DNA from: Adhaeribacter aquaticus DSM 16391
Lineage (GTDB): Bacteria > Bacteroidota > Bacteroidia > Cytophagales > Hymenobacteraceae
Direction: 5' to 3'
NCBI RefSeq assembly: GCF_000473365.1
Contig: NZ_KI421517.1
Location: forward strand, 4,290,296-4,354,295
DNA: 64,000 nucleotides
Part shown: positions 5,870 to 14,362 of the stretch, piece by piece
Layout: every line of letters starts with the position of its first letter
How positions within the stretch are numbered: the first letter of the stretch is position 1
The notes under the pieces: model-generated
What the model was told of the DNA's origin: nothing
What the model saw: only the letters and a program-made list of their open reading frames with translations
Databases searched by the model: none
Position numbers and translations under genes: made by a program

Positions 5870-6320
5870 TCATATATTGTCCAGAGGACTCTGAATTTTA
5901 TCTAAAGCATAGGTAGTAATGTGGGTATAAATTTTTGTTGTCTTGCTTGAATTATGCCCGAGCAGCGTTTGGATGTACCTTAAGTCTGTTCCTGCTTCCA
6001 GTAAATGCGTGGCAAAACTATGCCTTAAGGTATGTGGGGTAGGTTTACTTCTTATGCCTGCTTTCTTTACGCAGTCATTAAACACATGTCGGATACTGTC
6101 GGTGGTATACTGACCTCCATATTGCCCCTCAAAAAGCCATTCCTTTGGTTTATACGCTCTGTAATACAATCGTAAACGCTGCAATAACTTCTGGGAAAGA
6201 AGTGTAGTACGATCTTTCTTGCCTTTACCGCCTCTTAGTAAAAGCAGGATTTTTAAGTTAATCACCTCGCCAATACGTACCCCTTCTGTCTATAAAAGCT
6301 GCAGAATTTTGCTTTTTATT
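5870..6320 (-). pseudogene. Truncated XerD/IntI-like tyrosine recombinase
   Basis: Reading leftward from about 6320, the frame gives K-I-L-Q-L-L, then a TAG stop (6290-6292) where relatives have Tyr, then T-E-G-V-R-I-G-E-V-I-N-L-K, containing the first catalytic Arg. After that come R-G-G-K-G-K-K-D-R, P-H-T-L-R-H-S-F-A-T-H-L-L, L-L-G-H and T-T-K-I-Y-T-H, covering the H-x-x-R, H and Tyr nucleophile. About seven residues seem missing between L-K-I and L-L-L-L-R-G-G. The N-terminal half is absent: the frame runs into the end of the ggt gene. It ends in S-P-L-D-N-I, like integron integrases, but shows no IntI-type extra domain. It probably built the neighbouring array and is now dead. Confidence 0.8.
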
Positions 6321-8060
6321 TTAATATCCTTCTGCCCACCCGGCCCGTCTGGGGTCCGCAACCGCTTCGTATTCCCCGGTTTCCGGGTTAACCCGGATGG
6401 AGTGCAGGTCGCCCAGAAATTCCACCTCGGCAAATTTATGGCCTTTGTCTTCTAAGGCTTTAATGATTTGGTTATCCCAAAGGCCTTTTTCAATATATAC
6501 CAAATCCGGCATCCAGTGGTGGCTAAGCCGGGGCAACTTCATAGCTTCTTCTAAAGACAACTTATAGGTAGTGGTAGCCAGTACCATCTGCAAAACAGTG
6601 TTCAGGATAGTACGCCCCCCGGGAGAACCCGTAATTAAATAAGGCTTACCAGCTTTTAAAACCAAAGTTGGCGCCATAGAGCTCAGCATTCTTTTTTTAG
6701 GCGCAATGCCATTGGGGTTGGTGCCTAATCCGCCCTGAATATTGGCTTGATTGGGGTTGATATTAAAATCGTGCATTTCATTATTAAGCAAAAAGCCCAA
6801 TCCTTTCACCACTGCTTTAGAGCCAAAAGCTTCTTCTAAAGTATAGGTGTTGGATACTATGTTGCCTTCTTTGTCAATAACCGAAAAGTGCGTGGTTTCC
6901 ATGTTTTCGTCGTGCACCGACACATTCTGGTAAAGCGACTCGCTAAGGGTAGCTTTTTCCTTATTTATTTTTTTGGCGATTACGGCTGCATGTTGCTCTG
7001 AAAGCAATTTATTTACCGGCACCTCCACAAAATCCTCATCGCCTAAATAGCGGGTGCGATCCAGAAATACGTAGCGCATAGTCTCGATAAGCACGTGCAG
7101 GTTTTCGGGGTCTAAAGGGGTTTCTTTGTTTAGCCCCACCTGTTGCAGGATATTTAACATTTCCGCTATAGCAATACCTCCCGAAGAAGGCAAGGGCATA
7201 CCAATTACCTCATAGCCCTGGAAATTATGTTTAATAGGTTTCCGGATTTTTACTTCGTAATTTTTCAGGTCCTCTTTGGTAAGAATACCACCATTGGCCT
7301 GAAAATCTTTTACTATTTTATTTGCAATCCGGCCGCGGTAAAAGGTTTTGGAGCCACGGCGGGCAATAGCTTTTAGGGTAGCCGCTAAGTCTTTTTGAAT
7401 TAATAAATCCTCGGTAGCGTAGGTATTGCCGTCTGGTTTAAAAAATATTTTTCGGGTTTCCGGGTAACGGGCCAGGTTTTGCTTATTTAATGCTAAACTT
7501 TTAGCATCATATTTATTAAGATAACAACCATTTTCGGCCAGTTCAATAGCCGGTTGTAATAAGGTGCGCCAGGGCAATTTCCCATACTTTTGCCAGGCTG
7601 TTTCCAGTCCTTTTACCGTACCCGGCACCCCCGCCACCAAATACCCGAAATTGCTTTTCTCGATATCTACGCTACCATCGGGTTTTAAAAACATTTCGGG
7701 TGTAGCCAAAGCCGGAGCCATTTCGCGGTAATCAATACCAATTTCTTCGCCGCTCGCTAACCGGATAAGCATAAACCCACCACCTCCAATATTCCCGGCA
7801 AAAGGATGCGTCACAGCCAGGGCAAAAGCAGTAGCTACCGCCGCATCTATAGCATTGCCCCCTTTTTTCATGATACCAACCCCAACCTGGGAAGCATATT
7901 TATCAATAGAAACCACGGCCCCGTTGCGGGCCTTAACCGATAATTGTTGTGCCGTCACTAAGTTGGCTTTTACATGAAACACCAGGGTACCTATAACAAA
8001 AAGATATTTAAAGCAAATACGCCTCTTTTTCACCAGGTAAAATAGTTTAGTTGGTACCAA
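6321..8060 (-). CDS. ggt: Gamma-glutamyltransferase
   Basis: A 579-residue exported Ntn hydrolase precursor that cleaves glutathione and other gamma-glutamyl compounds in the periplasm. A hydrophobic stretch (about residues 17-36) ending before A-Q-Q-L-S serves as signal. The large-subunit part has G-G-N-A-I-D-A-A-V-A-T, G-N-I-G-G-G-G-F and D-Y-R-E-M-A-P. The autocleavage and catalytic Thr lies in M-E-T-T-H-F-S-V near residue 388, and the small subunit has the oxyanion motif G-S-P-G-G-R-T-I. Length is normal. Its stop codon directly abuts the truncated recombinase, so this gene marks the right border of the accessory block. It appears to be a single-gene unit. Confidence 0.96.
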   Translation of the reverse strand: MVPTKLFYLVKKRRICFKYLFVIGTLVFHVKANLVTAQQLSVKARNGAVVSIDKYASQVGVGIMKKGGNAIDAAVATAFALAVTHPFAGNIGGGGFMLIRLASGEEIGIDYREMAPALATPEMFLKPDGSVDIEKSNFGYLVAGVPGTVKGLETAWQKYGKLPWRTLLQPAIELAENGCYLNKYDAKSLALNKQNLARYPETRKIFFKPDGNTYATEDLLIQKDLAATLKAIARRGSKTFYRGRIANKIVKDFQANGGILTKEDLKNYEVKIRKPIKHNFQGYEVIGMPLPSSGGIAIAEMLNILQQVGLNKETPLDPENLHVLIETMRYVFLDRTRYLGDEDFVEVPVNKLLSEQHAAVIAKKINKEKATLSESLYQNVSVHDENMETTHFSVIDKEGNIVSNTYTLEEAFGSKAVVKGLGFLLNNEMHDFNINPNQANIQGGLGTNPNGIAPKKRMLSSMAPTLVLKAGKPYLITGSPGGRTILNTVLQMVLATTTYKLSLEEAMKLPRLSHHWMPDLVYIEKGLWDNQIIKALEDKGHKFAEVEFLGDLHSIRVNPETGEYEAVADPRRAGWAEGY

Positions 8061-8157
8061 TAACGGGGGTAAGTTAATTATAAATTACCTTCGGCAATTA
8101 TCGCTAACTAATAATTGATAATCCGGAAAAAGCAACTTACATATCCTGAACCTTATT

Positions 8158-8196
8158 AAAAAAATGGCTATGCGTTTCCCGCACAGCCATTTTTTA
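8158..8196. terminator. Intrinsic terminator after arsM
   Basis: AAAAAATGGCT (8159-8169) pairs with AGCCATTTTTT (8185-8195), with TGCG and CGCA extending the stem inside. The A and T runs make it usable in both directions; it ends the minus-strand arsM transcript. Confidence 0.85.
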
Positions 8197-8213
8197 CCTA
8201 TTTATCTGGCTAC

Positions 8214-9185
8214 TTAACAACACCCGCCACCATCGTAGAAGTAAGTCGATTCGGATATATAAATATCGGGTTTACCTAAAGCCGCTAAGGCGCCGGCTGT
8301 TTTATCGCACACCGCCAACGGTTGGTTGTGCAACAAAGTATGGCCCTTGCCATCGTCGAATAGCGTTTCGTCTCCAAAATAAATGGCTGACTTTCCGGTA
8401 AATACGCACGGACCATCGGCTGGCATGGGATCTTTAATAGCACATACTTCCACGCTTTCAATGAAAATTAATTTATTGGTATTATAATGGCCGGGAGCTA
8501 AAATACGGTATGGCCGCCGGGCCCTGATTTCCACGGTACCAAAACCTACTTCTGTTATCATGTTTATATATTCCTGAAGCGGTAAGGCACCACTTAAACA
8601 AAGCGCTCGCAGCCGCTCATCGTTTTTCAGAGTATCCGGCATTTCTGCTTCACAGGTGGGGTCCGATAAAACTAAACGACCGTGAGGCTTTAGGACCCGA
8701 TACATTTCCTGTAATGCTTTCTTCAGGTCGTCGGCTTTAAAAATATTAAATAAACAATTTTGGGCTGCCACATCTATACTATTATCTTCTACCGGTAAGT
8801 TCAGGGCATCGCCTTTGCGCAACTGCACAAATTCTGATTTAAACCACGGGTTCAGTTCTTCCGCCTCTTTAAAATTTTTTCGGCTGGCCTCCAGCATTTC
8901 ATCCACTACATCTACGCCTATTACTCCTTCTTTTTTCCGGCTGAAATAGGCAAACTGCAATAGTTCCATTCCGCCTCCTACTCCCACATACAGGATGTTT
9001 GGATTATTTACCAGGTCGCGCGGATTAACGGTGCTGCCGCAGCCGTAATTCATTTCCAACATTATCTTGGGTATAGATAAACCCGGTAATTGCCAAACCG
9101 GTGTGGTGGTGCAGCATAAACCAACATCCGGTGTTAAGGCCGCCTGTTTGTATACATCTTTGGTAGTTTCTAAATACGTCTCCAT
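8214..9185 (-). CDS. arsM: Arsenosugar-type arsenite methyltransferase ArsM
   Basis: A 323-residue SAM-dependent methyltransferase that methylates trivalent arsenic. It has a Cys pair at residues 24-25 (G-L-C-C-T-T-T-P), a further Cys at 49 (Y-G-C-G-S), the SAM loop Y-V-G-V-G-G-G-M-E, G-V-D-V-V-D-E-M and the methyltransferase strand A-A-Q-N-C-L-F-N-I-F. The C-terminus ends in Y-D-G-G-G-C-C, a thiol pair suited to binding arsenic. This architecture is the arsenosugar branch rather than classical ArsM, and the locus also holds ArsS. It starts 5 bp after the Pit permease gene, so the two are co-transcribed. Confidence 0.93.
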   Translation of the reverse strand: METYLETTKDVYKQAALTPDVGLCCTTTPVWQLPGLSIPKIMLEMNYGCGSTVNPRDLVNNPNILYVGVGGGMELLQFAYFSRKKEGVIGVDVVDEMLEASRKNFKEAEELNPWFKSEFVQLRKGDALNLPVEDNSIDVAAQNCLFNIFKADDLKKALQEMYRVLKPHGRLVLSDPTCEAEMPDTLKNDERLRALCLSGALPLQEYINMITEVGFGTVEIRARRPYRILAPGHYNTNKLIFIESVEVCAIKDPMPADGPCVFTGKSAIYFGDETLFDDGKGHTLLHNQPLAVCDKTAGALAALGKPDIYISESTYFYDGGGCC

Positions 9186-9190
9186 ATATT

Positions 9191-10303
9191 TTACATAATT
9201 TTTGAAATAAAGAAATAAATCAGGCCGCTTAGCGCCGCAGCTACCGGTAAGGTTAAAATCCAGGAAAAGAGGATTCCGGAAATTACTTGGCTATTGGTTT
9301 GTTTTGTAACCAATCCTATACCAAACAAAGCACCTACACTTACATGGGTGGTAGAAACCGGCAGCCCGCTTATACTGGCCGTGGTTACTAGAATACCTGT
9401 TACTAAATTGGCGGTAAAACCTTGTCCGCTATTTAAAGAAGTTATTTTGTTGCTCACTGTTTCGGCTACCTTCCGGGAGTTTAGCCACCCACCTACTGCC
9501 ATAGCCAAACCTACCGCCAGCAAACCAATCCGCAAATCTAAAAACTGAATAAATAGCAATAAACCAACAATTTTAGGAGTATCATTTAAAGCCCGGGCAA
9601 AACAAACAATACCGGCACTCAAGAAATGGAAAGCATTTAATAAGGCTTGTGCGTTTATACCAATTAAACTGCCTTTATAAGCCTCCGTTAAGGAAACCAC
9701 ACCGGGTGCCTGCACCCCTGGTTCTGGTACCGATAAAGCAGAGGCCGTGTAAAAATTACCTCCTGGTTTAGGTACCGGTTTTAGGTATACTTCACTTTCT
9801 TTGGTTATTCGCAGTGTTTTCCGGCTTTTAGAAAATAAAAGGTAAACGAGTAAGCTCAGCAGGGCCGCTAAAATGGGACTAACCAAAAGCGGCAGCAAAA
9901 AGGTTTTGCCTAATTTAAACAAATTTACTTCGGCCCCGGCCGAAACCAAACCTGCCCCCACTAAAGCGCCAACCAACCCATGGGTAGTAGAAACAGGCAT
10001 ACCCAGCCGGGTGGCTAAAAAAATGGTTAGGGCAGCCCCCAAGGCTACTGCAATGGTAAAAGCTGGCGCCTGAATAATAGCATCGGGCACTAAACCTTTA
10101 CCGGAAAAATTGCTAACCAGTTTATGCGCCAGAAACACTGACGTAATAGATCCGGCTACAGCCATAAGCGTAGCCCAGGTCAGGGCCTGTTTAAAAGTGG
10201 TAGTACCGCTTCCGTAAAGAGTGGCTACTCCTTTAAAATTATCATTTGCCCCGTTAGAATACGCCAGAAACAAAGTAGCTAAAACTATCAGCATGTACAG
10301 CAT
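9191..10303 (-). CDS. Pit-family inorganic phosphate (arsenate) transporter
   Basis: A 370-residue inner-membrane permease of the PiT family. It shows the two inverted PiT signatures: S-N-G-A-N-D-N-F-K-G near the N-terminus with S-T-T-H-G-L-V-G-A-L-V-G, and the second G-L-P-V-S-T-T-H-V-S-V-G near the C-terminus. About ten transmembrane segments are interrupted by a hydrophilic loop at about residues 155-210. PiT carriers take up phosphate with protons or cations and do not distinguish arsenate well. Location 5 bp upstream of arsM suggests a link between phosphate/arsenate entry and arsenic methylation; this is inference. Confidence 0.93.
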   Translation of the reverse strand: MLYMLIVLATLFLAYSNGANDNFKGVATLYGSGTTTFKQALTWATLMAVAGSITSVFLAHKLVSNFSGKGLVPDAIIQAPAFTIAVALGAALTIFLATRLGMPVSTTHGLVGALVGAGLVSAGAEVNLFKLGKTFLLPLLVSPILAALLSLLVYLLFSKSRKTLRITKESEVYLKPVPKPGGNFYTASALSVPEPGVQAPGVVSLTEAYKGSLIGINAQALLNAFHFLSAGIVCFARALNDTPKIVGLLLFIQFLDLRIGLLAVGLAMAVGGWLNSRKVAETVSNKITSLNSGQGFTANLVTGILVTTASISGLPVSTTHVSVGALFGIGLVTKQTNSQVISGILFSWILTLPVAAALSGLIYFFISKIM

Positions 10304-10412
10304 ATAACAGAGAATTACGTGATTGCAGTGGTAAGCTATTCCATTTAATTACTTTGCTGCCGACTATCAAAAAGGGATATCATTTTTTTTAAGCATCTGA
10401 ATTATAACGATA

Positions 10413-11153
10413 TTACTCATTCAAATTCCAGTTGTAGTTCAGGTTAGAAATTTGGGCATTACTATTAATTTTAACCTGGGAATACTTATTCAGAAAACTG
10501 ATCAAATTACCGCTCTTGGTAAAATCACCTCTAAACCAACTGAATATTTCGGAAACCTGCGCCTGGTTGGCTTTAATTTTATTCCGGCTTGGATCGTTTA
10601 TAAAATCCCGGGCCTGATCATCTAACTGGGCATTAAGGCGCGAAGCTACGAATGCTTCATTACGCAACTTCGGGCAGGATACGGAAGCACAAACAATGGC
10701 AAAATGTATGCGGGGTTCATTAAAATCTTTCCGTAAAATACCGTGCTCAATATTATTTAAGTCGTACCGCTCCTTCCCTATTTTTATAAATTTTATATCC
10801 CAGGGAGTATTCACAAATGGTATTTTAATCTTGCTGCCTATATCTTTAATGCTTTTTAATGGGTAATTCCGGATTATTAGCTGAATGGTATAGGCATTAT
10901 AAGCGTTAATCCAGTAAGCTAACTTGTCTTCTTTGCTCCAATTCTTTTGTGGTGGATTGTCGCTTAAATTTTTCAGGTATTTATTCAGCTGGGTACTATC
11001 CTGGATGAAACCCCTGTAATTTACTTTTCCGGTTTCCGATACGTGCTTTTTCAGGAGCCCATCTAAAATTTCGTGCGAAACGGCTGCCTGGGCACTTAAT
11101 TGTAAAACTCCTAAAAACAAGAATAGAAACAGGATACTTTTTAGTATTTTCAT
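10413..11153 (-). CDS. DUF547 secreted protein
   Basis: A 246-residue exported protein. A signal peptide (about residues 1-23, ending L-S-A-Q-A) is followed by the DUF547 domain: W-I-N-A-Y-N-A-Y-T-I-Q-L-I, then D-L-N-N-I-E-H-G-I-L-R and the invariant H-F-A-I-V-C-A-S-V-S-C-P-K-L with a conserved Cys/His pair. DUF547 has a papain-like appearance, but its reaction is not established. In Bacteroidota and cyanobacteria it often accompanies the TIGR04283 glycosyltransferase, as here (divergent, 184 bp apart). It is in the same orientation as the permease gene but separated by 109 bp. Confidence 0.88.
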   Translation of the reverse strand: MKILKSILFLFLFLGVLQLSAQAAVSHEILDGLLKKHVSETGKVNYRGFIQDSTQLNKYLKNLSDNPPQKNWSKEDKLAYWINAYNAYTIQLIIRNYPLKSIKDIGSKIKIPFVNTPWDIKFIKIGKERYDLNNIEHGILRKDFNEPRIHFAIVCASVSCPKLRNEAFVASRLNAQLDDQARDFINDPSRNKIKANQAQVSEIFSWFRGDFTKSGNLISFLNKYSQVKINSNAQISNLNYNWNLNE

Positions 11154-11337
11154 ATGAATTATATTTTCCCTGGCCGCCCTTTTAGGATACCTGTTAAAAG
11201 GAGGTTTCAGGAATAATTAGCTAACAAATAGGTAAAAGGATTGTTATATTACAAGCGAATTAACTAAAAAAGAAATCCGCTTACCCATAGAAGTACGTAA
11301 TTAAAACACCATTCAGTTTTTAAAACGAATAATAAGT

Positions 11338-12039
11338 ATGGCCGCCATCAGTATTATTATTCCCACTTATAACGAAGAAGAACACGTTGGAGCATTGGTG
11401 CATCATTTGTGGCAGTTTAGCCAGAACCAGGTAGCCGAAATAATAGTAACTGATGGTGGTAGCCAGGATAATACGCTGGCGGCGGCTGAAAAAGCAGGCG
11501 CCCGGGCGGTGCTTTCGCCGCGCAAAGGAAGGGCAGCCCAAATGAACTACGGAACCACCCTGGCCACCGGTAATATTTACTACTTTGTGCACGCGGATTC
11601 CTGGCCGCCGGCTACTTATGTGCAGGATATTCTGGAGGCCATAGCAGCTGGTTACCAACTGGGTTGCTACCGGTTTAAGTTCCGGTCAGACAAGCTTATG
11701 CTCCGGCTAAACTCTTATTGCACCCGTTTCGATCGCATAATGTGCCGGGGTGGCGACCAGTCCTTATTTGTATTAAAAACGGTTTTTGAAGAGTTGGGGT
11801 CTTACAAAGACAACTATGTTATTATGGAGGAATATGATTTTATTATTCGGGCCAGAAAAAAATACTCGTTTAAAATCATTCCCAAAGACGTACTGGTATC
11901 GGCCCGTAAGTATGATAACAACAGTTATTTGCGCGTTAACTTAGCTAACCTGACCGTATTTTTAATGTTTTATGCCGGTTGCTCTCAGTTGCTGATGCTG
12001 AATACCTATAAACGTTTGATTAACCACCCAAAACTTTAA
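11338..12039 (+). CDS. TIGR04283-type arsenosugar glycosyltransferase (GT2)
   Basis: A 233-residue family 2 glycosyltransferase of the arsenosugar-associated TIGR04283 group. It opens with I-S-I-I-I-P-T-Y-N-E-E-E-H-V, then I-I-V-T-D-G-G-S-Q-D-N-T for the nucleotide-sugar site and R-K-G-R-A-A-Q-M-N-Y-G, which is characteristic of the group. The D-x-D-like H-A-D-S (about residue 83) binds metal, and R-G-G-D-Q-S-L-F-V follows. There is a C-terminal hydrophobic segment. The acceptor is not known from sequence; a sugar or glycerol transfer onto the arsenic-ribose intermediate is the natural suggestion. 12 bp separate it from the VOC gene. Confidence 0.9.
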   Translation: MAAISIIIPTYNEEEHVGALVHHLWQFSQNQVAEIIVTDGGSQDNTLAAAEKAGARAVLSPRKGRAAQMNYGTTLATGNIYYFVHADSWPPATYVQDILEAIAAGYQLGCYRFKFRSDKLMLRLNSYCTRFDRIMCRGGDQSLFVLKTVFEELGSYKDNYVIMEEYDFIIRARKKYSFKIIPKDVLVSARKYDNNSYLRVNLANLTVFLMFYAGCSQLLMLNTYKRLINHPKL

Positions 12040-12051
12040 CTTACCAGATCT

Positions 12052-13113
12052 ATGGCAAAAATCATTAGTGGTATTCAGCAGATAGGTATTGGTATTCCGG
12101 ATGTACATGCTGCCTGGAAATGGTACCGTCAGCATTTTGGGATAGATATTCCCATTTTTGAAGAAGCTGCCATAGCTAATTTAATGGTGCCCTATACAGG
12201 CGGACACCCGCATAGCCGGCATGCCATTTTAGCTATCAACATTCAGGGAGGCGGCGGTTTCGAAATCTGGCAGTTTACAGAACGTACGCCCCAATCGCCT
12301 GCTTTTGAAGTACAGGTGGGCGATTTAGGTATTTATGCTGCTAAAATAAAATGCCGGGACGTTCAGAAGGCTTATCAATTATTCCGGGATAAAAATCTGG
12401 AACTTGTAAGCCAAACCAATTCGGTAAATGCAGCCGGAAGTACTTTTTTTGTAAAAGACCCTTATGGCAATTTATTTCAGTTGATAACCTGCTCCGGTTG
12501 GTTTAAAGACAATAAGAGTCTGACCGGCGGATTGGCCGGTTGTATGATTGGGGTTTCGGATATAGAAAAATCCAGAAAGCTTTATACAGATATATTAGGT
12601 TATGACGAAGCAATTTATGATTGCCAGGGTTATTTCGAAGATTTAGCATCCTTGCCAGGCGGGGAGCACCAGTTCCGCCGGGTTTTGCTTCGGCACAGCC
12701 AACCGCGGCAAGGGGGATTCAGCCGGTTACTGGGTCCCAGCGAATTAGAATTAATTCAGGTCCTGGACCGCCCGGCTAAAAAAATATACCACAACCGTTT
12801 CTGGGGCGATTTAGGCTTTATTCATTTATGTTATGATATTATTGGTATGCAGGAACTGGAGCAGGAATGCCAGGCGAAAGGCTTTCCTTTTACCATAAAC
12901 AGCAGCCAGACGTTTGATATGGGCGAAGCGGCCGGGCATTTTGCTTATATTGAAGATCCGGACGGCACCTTGATTGAATTCGTAGAAACTCACAAAATAC
13001 CTATTCTGAAAAAACTAGGCTGGTACTTAAATATGCGAAAAAGAAATCCGCAAAAAGCTTTGCCGGACTGGATGCTAAAAACCTTAGAGTTTAACAAAGT
13101 TCGTGATAATTAA
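12052..13113 (+). CDS. Two-module VOC-family protein in arsenosugar locus
   Basis: A 353-residue protein with two glyoxalase-fold halves (about residues 5-150 and 160-315) and a basic C-terminal tail. The first half has I-G-I-G-I-P-D-V-H-A-A-W-K-W-Y and V-K-D-P-Y-G-N-L-F-Q-L-I; the second has G-C-M-I-G-V-S-D-I-E-K-S-R-K-L-Y, I-H-L-C-Y-D-I and E-D-P-D-G-T-L-I-E-F-V-E. A possible metal site uses the His of I-H-L-C and the Glu of L-I-E-F. The reaction is unknown. VOC enzymes include C-As bond lyases and ring-cleaving dioxygenases, but no specific match is claimed. It follows the glycosyltransferase by 12 bp and converges with the acyltransferase. Confidence 0.8.
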   Translation: MAKIISGIQQIGIGIPDVHAAWKWYRQHFGIDIPIFEEAAIANLMVPYTGGHPHSRHAILAINIQGGGGFEIWQFTERTPQSPAFEVQVGDLGIYAAKIKCRDVQKAYQLFRDKNLELVSQTNSVNAAGSTFFVKDPYGNLFQLITCSGWFKDNKSLTGGLAGCMIGVSDIEKSRKLYTDILGYDEAIYDCQGYFEDLASLPGGEHQFRRVLLRHSQPRQGGFSRLLGPSELELIQVLDRPAKKIYHNRFWGDLGFIHLCYDIIGMQELEQECQAKGFPFTINSSQTFDMGEAAGHFAYIEDPDGTLIEFVETHKIPILKKLGWYLNMRKRNPQKALPDWMLKTLEFNKVRDN

Positions 13114-13120
13114 GGAACTC

Positions 13121-14278
13121 TTATTTCATGGGGTTTAACCGTTGTTTATCTAAATAAAGCAAAGATCCATAACCCATAAAAGGTATTACCAGACTTCCTA
13201 AAAATCCGGTTAGGCCCCAGGATGAGGAAAAAAGAATAACCAAAAATAAAAAATAAAGCAAGTAAAAAACCATCCCTAAAGTCATTAAAACGGAAGCGTA
13301 AAATTCTATAGTTTTTACTTTCTTGTTGGTTATTACCTGTGCCAGTTTTAATGGCCAAATATTTAATCCATACCCGATCAGGAACAAAACCCGCCAGGCG
13401 TAGTGGTAAAGGCTTCTGCATTTTCCTTGGGTGTAGTTATCAATGGATATAGGTTCTTCAAAAAATATTTCTGAATATTCGTTTTCAACCTGAGCTAAAA
13501 AACTCTTAACAACTTTCTGCTCCATTTTTAAAAGTAAATTACTCTGGCTGCGCCACTTTTTATTTTTAAATTCCACCTGATTTATTCTTTCTTGTTCCAG
13601 GTGTTGCTCCACAGCAACTTCATACCCCTTGGGTAAAATAACCATATTATTAATTAACCTTTGTTCTATTTCTTTATTTAAAGCCACGATAGCTTTGGCT
13701 GGATTTGCTCGGTAAATTGGCTGATAGTTGCTTATTTCAATAGGATCAGCTACGCTAACCATTACCTCTTTTCTGAAAGAAGCCGGTAACGTGTAATTTA
13801 GCGCTACAGGTATTACCTGTACATTCAGGTTGAAATTATAAGCTTCTGTTGCTCCAAATGCCAATCGGGCAGTACCCTTTTTAAGCGGACGCAGGCGTTT
13901 TTCCTGCACACAAATACCTTCTGAAAATATAAGAATGGACCCGTTGTTCTTCAAAATTTCATAACATTGATCAAAGGTATCCTTATTCTTGTGGAGGTTT
14001 TCAGCTCCTTCCTGTAACCGATAAATAGGAATCAGGTGCATTTGGTTAAGCAACCATTTTTTCAATGGAGTATTAAATACATCGGAGCGGGCTAAAAAAT
14101 ACAAGGGTTGCTCCAGGGTTACGGCTAGCAACACCGCATCCATAAAGGAATTAGGATGATTACAGGCCAGAATTACTGGTTGATTAACCGGAATTTTTTC
14201 AGCTCCCGAAATAAATACTTTCCGGAACCAAACCCGCAGAACCAGCTGCATTAGAACCCGCAAACAGGAATAGAACAT
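13121..14278 (-). CDS. Lysophospholipid-type acyltransferase (PlsC family)
   Basis: A 385-residue membrane-associated acyltransferase. It has the N-H-P-N-S-F-M-D catalytic H-x4-D motif (about residues 40-46), then I-P-I-Y-R-L, the F-S-E-G-I-C motif III (about 119-124) and V-I-P-V-A-L-N-Y, all standard for transfer of acyl chains to lysophosphatidate-like acceptors. Two or three hydrophobic segments lie in the C-terminal third (about 300-370), which is longer than in typical PlsC (about 240 residues). Lying within the arsenosugar locus, it could acylate a glycerol-containing arsenosugar, but a general phospholipid role is equally possible. It ends 7 bp from the VOC gene. Confidence 0.87.
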   Translation of the reverse strand: MFYSCLRVLMQLVLRVWFRKVFISGAEKIPVNQPVILACNHPNSFMDAVLLAVTLEQPLYFLARSDVFNTPLKKWLLNQMHLIPIYRLQEGAENLHKNKDTFDQCYEILKNNGSILIFSEGICVQEKRLRPLKKGTARLAFGATEAYNFNLNVQVIPVALNYTLPASFRKEVMVSVADPIEISNYQPIYRANPAKAIVALNKEIEQRLINNMVILPKGYEVAVEQHLEQERINQVEFKNKKWRSQSNLLLKMEQKVVKSFLAQVENEYSEIFFEEPISIDNYTQGKCRSLYHYAWRVLFLIGYGLNIWPLKLAQVITNKKVKTIEFYASVLMTLGMVFYLLYFLFLVILFSSSWGLTGFLGSLVIPFMGYGSLLYLDKQRLNPMK

Positions 14279-14362
14279 AAAATGTTTTCTGAAATATTTA
14301 CGCTTAATAACTGGAAATTTACTTATATATATTAATTTAAAGCCTTCTTTAATTAGTTGTAA

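Noticed and set aside
11320-11658. Antisense frame opposite the TIGR04283 glycosyltransferase
   Set aside because: It has no family features, while the plus strand is a clear glycosyltransferase.
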